Below, piece by piece: positions 49,414-60,186 of a stretch of 64,000 bases of DNA. Both the position numbers and the translations under genes were made by a program. Position 1 is the first letter of the stretch, and every line of letters starts with the position of its first letter. Below the pieces are notes generated by a model, which had not been told where the DNA came from, searched no databases, and worked only from the letters and a program-made list of their open reading frames with translations. The stretch is from Dipylidium caninum (Eukaryota > Platyhelminthes > Cestoda > Cyclophyllidea > Dipylidiidae): contig QEYB01000448.1 of the NCBI GenBank assembly GCA_017562135.1, positions 1,984,001 through 2,048,000 on the forward strand, in the 5' to 3' direction.

Positions 49414-52400
49414 CTCATTGCCCCAGGCACTCGTCTCAATTCTCTTTGCAACGGAAAGCGGACTTTTCGGAAATGACGGGACCTCTTCGTGAGTGCAAAT
49501 GAACCACCTCGTCGCGTCATCTCGGGCACGGGGGTGGAGAATGGAGGGTGGTTGGGAAGGTGACACCTTGAGCTTTTGTTGCACCCTCATGGGTGGCCGC
49601 TGTGGCAGTGCAGACACATGGTTAAGGGTGTTTGGGGCATCTCGCAGCTGAGGGCGACCCGAGGAGGTCGACAAAGTCGGGCCATGCCATGTTGGATTGG
49701 CTGCGGGTGGTGTGAATAAGTGTGTGTCTTCTTTGACTGCAACTGCAGAACGCTCGGGTGTGCCGCAACAGTCGAGTTACACGGAGTGGTCGTGGGGCGG
49801 AGAGGCGCAATGCAGCACCAGCGGGGGTGAGGCTGGAGTTGGGGAGACCGCGGTGACCCCGTTGGGGAGGCAGTTGTGGTACGAGAGAGCGGGTGCACGA
49901 CGCGACTCCTTTTCGACAGAGGCGGCCTTCGTCAGTTGTGTCGCCGACTCGGGTGGTGGTGCGATCTCCGAGGCTGCGTCGATGAAGACGGCCAGGAGTG
50001 CGGAGCCAAGGACGAGACGCGATCAGCTGCATCGGCGTGTGGAGCGGACGAAAGCGGCACCGGTGCCGACGGCAACAGTGGTGGTGGCGAAGGCCGATGC
50101 GAAGGCGGTGACGGTGACGGTGACGGTGACGGTGACGGTGATGGTGACGTTGGTGTTGGTGACGTTGGTGTTGGTGTCGGTGTTGGCGTCGGTGTCGGCG
50201 TGGCAGTGCTGTTGGTGGTGGTGGTGTCTGTGGTGATAGTATGGAGTGTTCAACACGACGTATTAGAGACAGAGGTGGGCTGCCCCACAACTCGTCTGTG
50301 GGAAGAGGTTACGACCAGCTTGCACGTAAGGCTGCCAACTATGGCCGTCCCCAGTACTCTGCCTACCACCAGACTTTGCATTCCTCTTTAACTTGCCAAC
50401 TTGGCCTGTCAGCCGCCATCCCCTCGTTCCCCTATTTTTAACCTCTGCAGCCGCAACTTTTGTGTCAATGAGGCGGATTCCAATGTGCGCCGATGCATTC
50501 TTTGCGTGGCGGAGGCGCCTGTTAGGCTATTCACTGTTTCCCCTTTGCGCTCTTTCATGCCACGTCTCGGTTGCTACGACCAACGCAGCCACGGAGATAT
50601 CGTCGCTGGTGGTGTTAGGAAATCTCTTACGAGAAATTTTCCCCTCTTCTTCCAGATTCTCTTCCTCCTCTTCCTCCTCCTCCTCATCCCCCTGTCCTTC
50701 CTCACGCACCCAATGCCGTCGTCTGTTGGAAATGCAATACGGTGGCTTCTCCAGCCGTGGCCCATGGTGGCAAAGCCAAGAACAACTGCCCGGACGCCAA
50801 TCACGCCTCGTTGTGTGTTTGTGATCAAACGGACCATCTCTCCGCTCCCCTGTCTGTGGATTTAGGCGACGTGAGTGATCCCCCTTTCCTCGAAAACCGA
50901 AAAAATATGAATAAAGTTGGAGGGAGAGAGAGAGGCGAGGCGAGGGAAGGGAAGGCGTGAGTTGAGCGACGCCTGTGCTAGTGAAAAATTTCTTGGTAAC
51001 TAAAAACCATTTTACCGTTCTCCTAATCAGCATCGCAATATCGGTGGGGCGCGGAATGATTAATTCTGCGGGAATAGCTGAGAAATGCGACAGCTCGGAG
51101 GTGTTTGAGCACCTCGTGCTGCCGGATGAATAAATGAGCAAGTTTAGTTGGACACAACACCGAAGATGACGCTACATTTGCTGTACTAACCACGGCGCTA
51201 CACTCGCACTCAGGTTTATTCAAATGATCTGCAAACACCGGAGCGTCAGTCCTCGGCGCCGCCATTCGTGGCAACGAATCAGCTCAACGCCTACCAGGAG
51301 TGTGCTGGAGGGATTCCCTCAGCGGCCATGCAAACCTCTCCCTACAACCCGAAACAGTTCCTTCAGCGCAACCTCCACCATCCGCATCCGCTACATCAGC
51401 AGCAGAAACGGCTGCAACATCCACCAGGCTCGGAAGTGAGCAGCTGGACTTCGGACTCCCCCGGCAACACTGCCTCCAACACTGCCGACCCTTCTCCCTG
51501 CTTCCTCGGGGCTGCCGGTGTTTCGCCCGCCGACGCGTATTCCTACAACCCAACAGGTGGGTGCCCATCATTCCACATTCTCCCCGCCTGTAACAGCCCG
51601 CAGAATCTGAATGGGCTGCACTCGAGAATGGGAGGGCCGTAGAACCCGCGGATCCGTACGACAGTAGAATGAGTTGCCATGCGCCTTTCCGTAGATGCAT
51701 ATATGCACATCTTGGCGCAATGCATGGCCCGAGTGAGACTTCCGCGCTAGCATCGCCACTTCCGTGTTGAGTCTTCCGCAGCGAACCCCTAAAAGTAGCT
51801 CTTTTGAATCTCGGCCTTCCAAAACGGACGATGCTTTCGAAATCCCCTGAAGGAGCCTCGTCAAGAGAGTAGAAGTCTTTTATAAGCACTGTAATCAGAT
51901 AGCGTGCTAGTGTCCCAAAACTGTCTCCTGCCTTAAAGAAGCACTCCATGCGGCCAGAGGATAGACGATACTCCTCATATTTTTGCTTAGAAAACCGGGG
52001 CCTGAAGAGTTGTATGCTTACTTTGCTACGAGCTGTGGGTTCCGAGGTGGGGAAGTCAAGCACTCCGCCACTTTGTGGCACGCGATGGCGGAGGAGCGAT
52101 TATCAACTTTTCATCACGGCGTAAGAACAAATTGATGCGAGCTAGTGCCATCACCGCAGTTTGCTCAAAGAGGGGGCGGGAAGTGGGCCCAAAATCACCA
52201 AACTTGAGGTTGAAGAGGAAAGCAGGGCCGCTGTGAGCTACCCTGCACCGTCACGCCGTGCAGTAGAGGTAAGATGCGACGAAGTAGTGGAGAGCACCCT
52301 CCGGTCTGCCTCTGAGGTGAGTTTGGAGTAGCATTTTGAGTGCTACAAGCGTCACGTAGGTGTAAAAGCCGTCCACATTATCTTTATTAACCTCTACCCT

Positions 52401-53308
52401 CGTAATTCATGTGACCTGAGCGACATTTCGAGGTCAGTGTTTCCACAATGAGGAGGAGGAGGAGAGTAAGTTGACTTCGTGTTAAGATATGATAGAATGA
52501 GAAGCGGAAGGAATGAAACATGGCCTTCTTCTCTTTGCCAGACTGGGAGGCCACCTACAAACCGGATAAAGTGACGCAGCCAATGCCACTTCCGCCGCAG
52601 GCGCCGGGCTCGACGCCGGCCAGTGCGGGCTGGGCGGTGGCCGGGTACGCGGAGGCCGAGGTGGGCGGGAGGGAGGACGAGGGGGAGGGGGAGGCCCAAG
52701 CAGAGGAGGGAGGAGGGGCGAGGAAGGGGCAGGTGGAGGTGGATGACGCGAAGGAGAGGGAGAAGAGGGCCTCCTGGCTTAACGCCTTCGCATCTTCCTC
52801 ACCGCTCCCCTCTACCCCGCCCCCACAAAAGCTGACACACTCGGGCTCAGGCGGAGGAGGTGGAGGTGGACAAATCCAATTATGGCAGTTCCTGTTGGAC
52901 GAGTTGCGCGACCCCCTGTCCGCCCGTTACATCTGCTGGACAGGTCAAGGAGCCGAATTCAAATTGAATGACCCCAACGAGGTGGCACGCCGATGGGGCT
53001 TGCGGAAGAACAAGCCCAAGATGAATTATGAGAAGTTGAGTCGTGGCCTGCGCTACTACTATGACAAGAAGATTATTGAGAAGTCGACGGGCAAACGTTA
53101 CGCCTACCGTTTCTCGCCGAAGATCGAGGAGCTGATAAAGCGCTCGCGGGGCGGAAGGTTCCACGCCGCACCTCGGCGGTGTCTGCGCCAGTGGCAGACG
53201 CTGCGACAAACAGGTTGTTCGAGGTGCGCCTCTCGGATAGCTGCACTCACGTCGCTTGGCTCTCGCCCTCATCCCACGAGGGCCCCCTCACTATCCTGGT
53301 TTTGCTAA
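40828..53308 (+). CDS. ETS1/2-like (pointed-type) transcription factor
   Basis: Sequence-specific nuclear DNA-binding protein. The certain part is the last exon, 52542-53308. Its ETS domain starts [14 protein letters not shown], continues [23 protein letters not shown] and [20 protein letters not shown], and ends [15 protein letters not shown]. The three Trp residues and the two recognition-helix Arg residues (LSRGLRYYY) are present. Wording is closest to ETS1/ETS2. Proposed upstream exons: 40828-40833 (Met-Ser only), 42328-42730, 50755-50870 and 51214-51556, with an optional cassette at 49749-49826. Phases agree throughout (0, 1, 1, 0, 1). The encoded N-terminal part is low-complexity (Pro, Gln, Ser, Gly); the linker before the ETS domain is Glu/Gly-rich. 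I see no Pointed/SAM domain. A tail of about 50 residues rich in Arg, Ser and Cys follows the domain to a TAA. Exons 49749-50870 are less sure than the others. Confidence 0.85.
41870..41960. repeat. CGAC/AACG tetranucleotide-rich stretch
   Basis: Imperfect repeats of GACCGACCGGCC and GAACGAACGAAC type within the ETS gene's first intron. Confidence 0.5.
42047..42092. repeat. (TG)n(AG)n microsatellite
   Basis: A TG dinucleotide run passing into AG-rich units, in the ETS gene's first intron. Confidence 0.9.
42883..42900. repeat. poly-C tract
   Basis: Eighteen consecutive C, about 150 bases after the end of the proposed second exon of the ETS gene. Confidence 0.9.
43856..43872. repeat. poly-G tract
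   Basis: G homopolymer in the large ETS-gene intron. Confidence 0.85.
44238..44278. repeat. (GGC)n(GAC)n trinucleotide repeat
   Basis: About eight GGC units followed by about five GAC units. It creates long artificial open frames on both strands, hence no coding call. Confidence 0.9.
44440..44680. repeat. GC-rich low-complexity block with a G-quadruplex motif
   Basis: C-rich from 44450 to 44503, then G-rich. 44596-44625 has several runs of four to six G separated by single bases, a strong G-quadruplex motif on the plus strand. GGTGCGAGGC-type repeats follow. Confidence 0.75.
48371..48415. repeat. short GGAAC/GGGAC pentamer array (copy 1)
   Basis: Three GGAAC units pass into about four GGGAC units. 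This is the unexpanded counterpart of the large array at 57147-57776. Confidence 0.85.
49386..49413. repeat. (TG)n microsatellite (copy 1)
   Basis: Pure TG run; the counterpart at 58687-58717 is interrupted by one C. Confidence 0.9.
49749..49826 (+). other. candidate cassette exon of the ETS gene
   Basis: 78 nt between an ACTGCAG acceptor and a GTGAGG donor, entering and leaving in phase 1, so it could be included or skipped without changing the frame between exons ending at 42730 and starting at 50755. It encodes [17 protein letters not shown] and following residues. The same segment, unchanged, is in duplicate copy 2, where no surrounding gene is seen. This is a phase argument only. Confidence 0.3.
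50107..50145. repeat. (GGTGAC)n hexamer repeat (copy 1)
   Basis: About six units, the last ones degenerate; the other copy has about eight. Confidence 0.85.
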
Positions 53309-56300
53309 GAGAAAATCTTTAATTTATACTATCCTACTGATGACTTTTGCCTTTCCTCTCACTTGGTGCGTCGTGCATAACTGTGGAAGCAGTCACCGGG
53401 TCAAATAGAGTGCGTGAAACAAAACGGCACACCAAAACCTGTCAAATCGCCTGCCTCACAAGCAAGCAGACTTGGTACATGGCCTCCAAATAGCGTATCA
53501 GCATTTAAAATATTATAGATGTGTTTGTAAAAGGAGAATTAATTTGGCACATGGCATTCCACACGTTGCTTTGCGCTTCTCCACCGACTGTCATGAAATA
53601 AGTTGGCAAATAGTCTGGGGAACGCCGAGAATAAGACGCTAGGCCAGCTGGGAAGAGTACAAAGGTCTAGTTGCGCATTAACTTGTGGCGGGATAGGGTC
53701 AGTACAGTTGCCCAAGGAAGAAAAGTAGTGGGCTTCGCGCACCTCCTTTCAGTGGACAGACCCGAAGCAGCTGGAGCGCCCCTTCCTCCACTCCACCTCC
53801 CCCCCCCCTTGGTCGTATACGGCGAAATCAGACAGGAAGAAGCATCAGTGGCATAACATAAGATCGGTGGGGGGAAGCCGTCCTCAGTTAGCGTTAAAAT
53901 ACTCCCTGCGGAACTCGGTAGTGCGCGTGTGATGGGGCGACCGTCGGCCCATTGCACAAAAGCTATTAGTCGCAAATGATTTCGACAAGCTTTCGAGGTA
54001 TTATGAGTGAAAGTGGAATCAAACCAGCCACATTTTCCCGTGTGGACTTTTTTATGGGATATAAGATTTCCAATATTAAGCAAACATGAGTGTATAGAAC
54101 ACTTTAACATCAAGGTTTGACTCCTTGTTTTATTACACTTGACATCTGCAGACTTAGCCACGCCTCCGCGGAATTGTGGGAACTGTTGGACAACAGACAC
54201 GCGTTAGTTGGGAGGGAAGGACAATCACAGTGGAATAGATGGTCACTTTTACTGTGACTACCGAAGAGAGGTACACTAAAAGTGGCGTTAGAATTGAGGC
54301 GAATTCAGCAAGGGAAGCATTTGTGCTCCCATTAGAGTTATGCTAAAACAACATATTTCTCTTGACACATTCAGTAAACTCTGTACTGTGTTGGGGAATG
54401 TTGCCCTTTGAGACATTCTGGAGTTCGAATCAAAGCTGCGTTTCATCCTCTATGTGGTATAAGACCCTCTTGTCTCGCAGTTATGGCGATTACCGGCTGC
54501 ACGGTCACTCGTATAATACTCCAGCACGTGTTCGCATTTATTTTACTTTTCACTTTCTTTTTCTTTTCACCTACTAGTGGCGTATAAACTCGTAGTCGGG
54601 CTCAACCTCTTTCCTCCTAGACAATGCATGGTGTGATTTAAGTGCAATGAGGATAAGTGTGATGCAATTTATACTGGTTATGCACACCTAAGTGACCTGA
54701 ATCTAAGTAAATGACAAAACCCCTAACCGTAATTTGGAGCGTTAGCGAAGGACTTTCCACTATCCCTTTGTAGCATATTACTAATTAGGCTGAAAGGCAA
54801 GAGTTAATTGAGCTGTTAACGAGAGCACCAAGTGCGCGGCGACAGCAAGAGATATAAATCGAGTGAAAAGAACACCAAGAATTTTTCTGATAAACGTTAT
54901 CACCAATGAAACATGCTTGGAATTGTCAATTTGCTAATGTTGCACTTCCCATAATTTGATAGACAATTGCCAAATCCTCTAGTGGTGCTTGAAGAGTGGT
55001 TTTTGCAGCCATTGAGCGGAAGACTGAGGAATCAGCCAGCCTCAAACATCAAGTTACGGGACTTTAGAAGCGAGGATGAAAAACGTAAACCCATATGAGC
55101 AAAGTGTTGGCGTCAAAACACTGAATGGTTTCCATTTCCACTTCGGCATTGTTCTCGCAGTCATGATCATACACCACCCTCACTCTTCTTACGGGTGGAA
55201 ACGTTGCTCCCCTTTTATAATACTTTGCGTAGGTTTTCAGATGGATAATTCTGGAAAGATATAGATTTACACCGCATGATGATGAGTTGTGACTGACTTC
55301 AATGAATGCTGATACTATTGCGACAGCATTTCCACAAAGATAGATTCTGGTTAATAATTCTTTGGCAAAATGATTCAAATGACATTTCGACAAAAGTTAT
55401 GATGCTAAAGTTGAAGAGAAATGGGTTGCCGAGGCTGATGTCACTAAAACGACAAATAAATGAGACCACTGACGTATTTTGACAACTAATCTTGATTGGT
55501 TGTACTTGAATGCGATTACCGCAAAGTGCAGGGTTTTGTGTTGTATATTTACTTACAAATTCAAATAAAGTGGACATTTAGGCAAAGCAGGGCTCGTAAG
55601 AGGCTATATGGTCCAAAGTTGAATTTAAAACCTGTACAACGAAGTAAGGGGCCGTAGGGTAAGAACTTGTGTGGAACAGGCGATAAATCCAGGGGGGGGA
55701 TTAATAAAAGCAACGTATAACAAAATTTAGTGTAAAATTTGATCATATTAAGTAACTTTGCAAAACTTATTCAATCATGTTGGATGATCGAATTGAATTG
55801 GTAACAAATGCTTGAAATGGCTAATCGGATCATATTACTTTTGTCAAGGCAGCAGTTTTAATAAGCCATCCGGTTCGCGGGACGTCCGCACCTCGTCTGC
55901 GTTGGTGGCGCGGTTACTGTACTAAGCGGGGTTATAGCTTCCAGTATTTTATTCTAAGAATCTTGACGATAAGCGAATGTCGCTAGTTTGGACTCGCCAG
56001 GGTGGTTTCGTCACAAAATGGTCAATGCTGTTGACAAACTGAAACTGAAGCGGCAATCTTCTCAGCTTTAAAGAATCTTGGCGAAACGCAAGCGAACATT
56101 GAAAACACTGGGAAAGGAATGCAGAATCAAAATAGGTACATTTCATGAACGAAATGACCAATATTTGCACACAAAGGAATCGGAAAAGGTATTGATGTTT
56201 GCTTTTAGGTGGGTTTTTGGTGTGTGGTAGAATAACTGCGCTCAAGTCAAGGTGGAGCAGGCCTGTGACCTTCTAATTTTAGAACTTTTTCTTGCATAAA

Positions 56301-57015
56301 AAGTTTTCTCTTGGGTGACCTTCGACTTTTTAAGAGTATGGCCGAATGAGGTGTGATTTCCGCTCGTGAATACAGCGTTGACTTGTCATCTATTAGTAGA
56401 GGGGAGTAATTGAGTGCTGTAGGCATGGAGAGGTGCCCTAATCGTAGGTAAGTTTCTTGGGTGTGGTAGTGTAAGGGTCGGCTGCGCACAGACGGAAGAA
56501 TATCTTGAGCCAGGAAGTGGGCGTGTCGGCGCAGTAACATGTGACCAGGAGTTGGTTGTGGCTTCCGGGGCCTCTGATGCGCGAAATCGGTAGATGTTAG
56601 GATATGTGAGAAATGCACTTAATTCTGTGGAGCTTTGATGGCGTGGCAATTTCTTGTATTTGATGTAGCCGATTTGGTGGTGGTCACTAATTGCTGGTAC
56701 GCCCTTGTATGTAGACGCGTGGGTAACGTCGTTTCCATTGTTCGACCATAGAAGAATTTCACGCACTGTGGGGTTGACATGATAGAGATGAATGAAAGGT
56801 GTTGAGTAGAAGCAGCGAAAATGGATGGTCAGACGAAAAGCGACGGAAATTAGCTTCTAACATATGGTATGGGGAGTTTTGGTACCCAGTTTGGGGGAGT
56901 GACACAAGGAGGGTGCGCGCGCAACATCCATCTTCGAGTAAGGCGGGATCAGTCAGAGTTTTACGTGCAGAGTGTTCTCGGGTCCTCCCTCACTTCTTCC
57001 GAGCTTGCTCCCCAT
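53309..57015. other. intergenic stretch after the ETS gene
   Basis: No supportable gene. Mostly moderate to AT-rich DNA. It ends with interspersed repeat copy A (about 56265-56830) just before the duplicated segment. Confidence 0.45.
56265..56830. repeat. interspersed repeat, copy A
   Basis: About 560 bp clearly related to 61485-62030 but much diverged. Shared landmarks in order: CTTTTTA.GAGTA, a GAGGGGAGTA-like block, AGTGT.AGGGT.GG, GAGCC.G, GCG.AG...TAGATGTTAG, and GTGTTGAG near the end. Open frames occur on the minus strand but match no transposon protein I can name. Confidence 0.65.
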
Positions 57016-57146
57016 AAAGACACCAGTATGAAAGGCGTTTGAACAGTGAATTTTAAAGCATGTACGAGGGGGACAGTGAGGGCCGACCGGACGGAACAAG
57101 ACGGGACAGAACGAGCGAAGACGTGCATAGACACAGGCACGGGCAT

Positions 57147-57776
57147 GGGGGGACGGACGGGACGGGACGGGACGGGACGGGACGGGACGGGACGGGACGG
57201 GACGGGACTACGGGACGGACGGACGGACGGGACGGGACGGGACGGGACGGGACGGGACGGGACGGGACGGGACGGGACGGGACGGGACGGGACGGGACGG
57301 GACGGGACGGGACGGGACGGGACGGGACGGGACGGGACGGGACGGGACGGGACGGGACGGGACGGGACGGGACGGGACGGGACGGGGACGGGACGGGACG
57401 GGACGGGACGGGACGGGACGGGACGGGACGGGACGGGACGGGACGGGACGGGACGGGACGGGACGGGACGGGACGGGACGGGACGGGACGGGACGGGACG
57501 GGACGGACGGGGGACGGGACGGGACGGGACGGGACGGGACGGGACGGGACGGGACGGGACGGGACGGGACGGGACGGGACGGGACGGGACGGGACGGGAC
57601 GGGACGGGACGGGACGGGACGGGACGGGACGGGACGGGACGGGACGGGACGGGACGGGACGGGACGGGACGGGACGGGACGGGACGGGGGACGGGACGGG
57701 AAACGGGAAGGGGGGACGGGACGGGGGGACGGGACGGAGGGACGGGACGGACGGGGGACGGGACGGGAGGGGGACG
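57147..57776. repeat. GGGAC pentanucleotide minisatellite
   Basis: Roughly 540 bp of nearly perfect GGGAC units (about 100) followed by a degenerate edge. A few interruptions are visible: CTACGGGACGGACGGACGG near 57208, one extra G near 57384 and a GGACGGGGG variant near 57504. The unit has five bases, so every frame on both strands is open and encodes the same pentapeptide in permuted form (GTGRD on plus, SRPVP on minus). These reading frames are artefacts. Confidence 0.97.
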
Positions 57777-58686
57777 GTTGTAGGTGGAGAGGAGGAGTGA
57801 GGGGAGGGGTGGAACGAGGGGGTTACGGGAGTTGGAGAGGGGGGGGGCGGGGATAGCAGAAGTCAAAAGTAAACTTCAGTAGAGTGCAAACGAAAGGGAG
57901 TGCGCAGTGGACGGGGGGATAACACAGGTGGAGGAGGAGGAGGCGGAGGGGCGGCGGGGGCAGCGGTGGTGGTTGAGGCGGTGGCGGTAACATTGATGGA
58001 GGAGGAGGAGGAGGAGGACGAGGAGGTGGAGAAAGAGGTGGCGTGGCGGTGGCGGTGGCGGTGACGGAGGGAGGGAGGGAGAGAGAGGGAGAGAGTGGGA
58101 GGGAACATCAAGACGACAACAGCTGCACGTATGTGCCCTCGTCACCGCTGATGCTAATCGCTTCCTCGAGAAGGCGATGGTGATGAGGCAGCACAGGTGG
58201 GAGTTGGTGCGTTTTCACTCCCGTTGACAAATTTTCACGCTTCCATGGCTCACATCGTACCTGTGCACACCAGCATGCAGAGATGGGGAGACGAGTGCGG
58301 TTGCACAGTTGTCAAGACGCAGCAACAGACAGCCACTTCCTCTTCTTCTCCACTTATCGTCAGTGACAATGGCCTGACTGCGGCCATTCACGGACACTGG
58401 GTGGTTGGTCACACTCTGCTCAACCGCTGCCGTTTTCGAGGTCATCGAGACTGTGGTGCAGTTGCGGGCCAAAGGCTGAGGCGATGCAAGTGGCAGACTG
58501 GGCGAGGAGAAAGAGAAAGAGAAAGAGAAAGAGGAGGAGGAGAAGGAGAAGGAGGAGTAGGAGTAGGAGGAGGTGGAGGAGGTGGAGGAGGAAGAGACGG
58601 ACGAGGTGTGTTGAATGTCGTCCACCGATTAGACTCGAGCACCATCACCCGTGGTTGAAATCAACGCAACGTGTGTGTTTGTCAGC

Positions 58687-58717
58687 GTGTGTGTGTGTGT
58701 GCGTGTGTGTGTGTGTC
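58687..58717. repeat. interrupted (TG)n microsatellite (copy 2)
   Basis: TG run with one CG interruption, matching the pure run at 49386-49413. Confidence 0.9.
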
Positions 58718-59410
58718 TCATTGCCCCAGGCACTCGTCTCAATTCTCTTTGCAACGGAAAGCGGACTTTTCGGAAATGACGGGACCTCTTCGTGAGTGCA
58801 AATGAACCACCTCGTCGCGTCATCTCGGGCACGGGGGTGGAGAATGGAGGGGTGGTTGGGGAGGTGACACCTTGAGCCTTTGTTACACCCTCATGGGTGG
58901 CCGCTGTGGCAGTGCTGACACATGGTTAAGGGTGTTTGGGGTATCTCGCAGCTGAGGGCGACCCGAGGAGGTCGACAAAGTCGGGCCATGCCATGTTGGA
59001 TTGGCTGCGGGTGGTGTGAATAAGTGTGTGTCTTCTTTGACTGCAACTGCAGAACGCTCGGGTGTGCCGCAACAGTCGAGTTACACGGAGTGGTCGTGGG
59101 GCGGAGAGGCGCAATGCAGCACCAGCGGGGGTGAGGCTGGAGTTGGGGAGACCGCGGTGACCCCGTTGGGGAGGCAGTTGTGGTACGAGAGAGCGGGTGC
59201 ACGACGCGACTCCTTTTCGACAGAGGCGGCCTTCGTCAGTTGTGTCGCCGACTCGGGTGGTGGTGCGATCTCCGAGGCTGCATCGATGAAGACGGCCACG
59301 AGTGCGGAGCCACGGCCGACACGCGATCAGCTGCATCGGCGTGTGGAGCGGACGAAAGGTGGCACCGGTGCCGACGGCAACAGTGGTGGTGGCGAAGGCC
59401 GATGCGAAGG

Positions 59411-59461
59411 CGGTGACGGTGACGGTGACGGTGACGGTGACGGTGACGGTGACGGTGACGG
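59411..59461. repeat. (GGTGAC)n hexamer repeat (copy 2)
   Basis: About eight perfect units followed by GGCGTTGGCGTT-type derivatives. In this copy one frame stays open from 59001 to 59762. Confidence 0.85.
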
Positions 59462-59730
59462 AGGCGTTGGCGTTGGCGTTGGCATTGGCGTCGGCGTCGG
59501 CGGTGGCAGTGCTGTTGGTGGTGGTGGTAGTGGTGGCGGTGTCTGTGGTGATAGTATGGAGTGTTCAACACGACGTATTAGAGACAGAGGTGGGCTGCCC
59601 CACAACTCGTCTGTGGGAAGAGGTTACGACCAGCTTGCACGTAAGGCTGCCAACTATGGCCGTCCCCAGTACTCTCCCTACCACCGGATTTTGCATTCCT
59701 CTTTAACTTGTCAACTTGGCTTGTCAGCCG

Positions 59731-60186
59731 TCTCATTGCAAGTTAATAACTGGGAGAGGTAGCCTAAAATCAAGACGATAAAACTCGTCTTTTTTAAGAT
59801 ACTAATAGTGAAGCACCTGGATCAAGCCTAAGCAATGGGCAGTCGTTTATAGCCCTTACTAAACGTTAGCTAGAAGTGAACCTCTTAACCATTCGTACAC
59901 TGAGAGAACCTAATTATTTCCGGGTGCGTTTGTAATAGCAAAATTAAAAACATATTTTCATGGTGAACATAAATTTGAACTGCTGAAACGGGCGTATTGC
60001 CGAGAAAATCAAAAGAATGGCGTTGCCATCTTACACTAAAATGTGCATGTCATTAAAGATAGTACGCTAAAATAAAAAATGTCGACGTATGTTTACCTTA
60101 TCTTAACATTTGGTAATTGTTTTTGCAAACTTCTTGTTGTTTTATTTTATCACGCTGCCGACCCGCCTCATTAAGCGCGGTCGAAC
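59731..60186. other. intergenic region upstream of SDHC
   Basis: About 450 bp, AT-rich, no coding signal. It presumably holds the SDHC promoter; I see no clear TATA or CCAAT box. Confidence 0.4.

Larger units (their letters stand above)
48237..50415. repeat. segmental duplication, copy 1 (inside the ETS gene)
   Basis: About 2.18 kb nearly identical to 57016-59730 in the same orientation, starting at AAAGACACCAGTATGAAA and ending at TGTCAGCCG. It contains a short GGAAC/GGGAC seed (48371-48415), GGA-rich tracts, GAAAGA repeats, a TG run (49386-49413) and a GGTGAC hexamer repeat (about 50107-50145). It lies in an intron of the ETS gene and includes a candidate 78-nt cassette exon. Confidence 0.93.
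57016..59730. repeat. segmental duplication, copy 2 (intergenic)
   Basis: Second copy of the segment at 48237-50415, same orientation. It is about 540 bp longer, almost wholly because of the expanded GGGAC array. Outside the array the two copies differ by scattered substitutions and a few small indels, pointing to a fairly recent event. Flanks on both sides differ from those of copy 1, which fixes the ends. Confidence 0.93.

Noticed and set aside
54400..54470. tRNA-like B-box (GGAGTTCGAATCAAAGC)
   Set aside because: No matching A-box at the right distance and no cloverleaf could be drawn; similar isolated GTTCGAA matches near 9540 also lack partners.
56961..57866. Long open frames (245-301 codons) over the GGGAC array, encoding GTGRD or SRPVP repeats
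   Set aside because: A five-base unit without stop codons leaves all six frames open. There is no splice structure or non-repeat coding sequence to support a gene.
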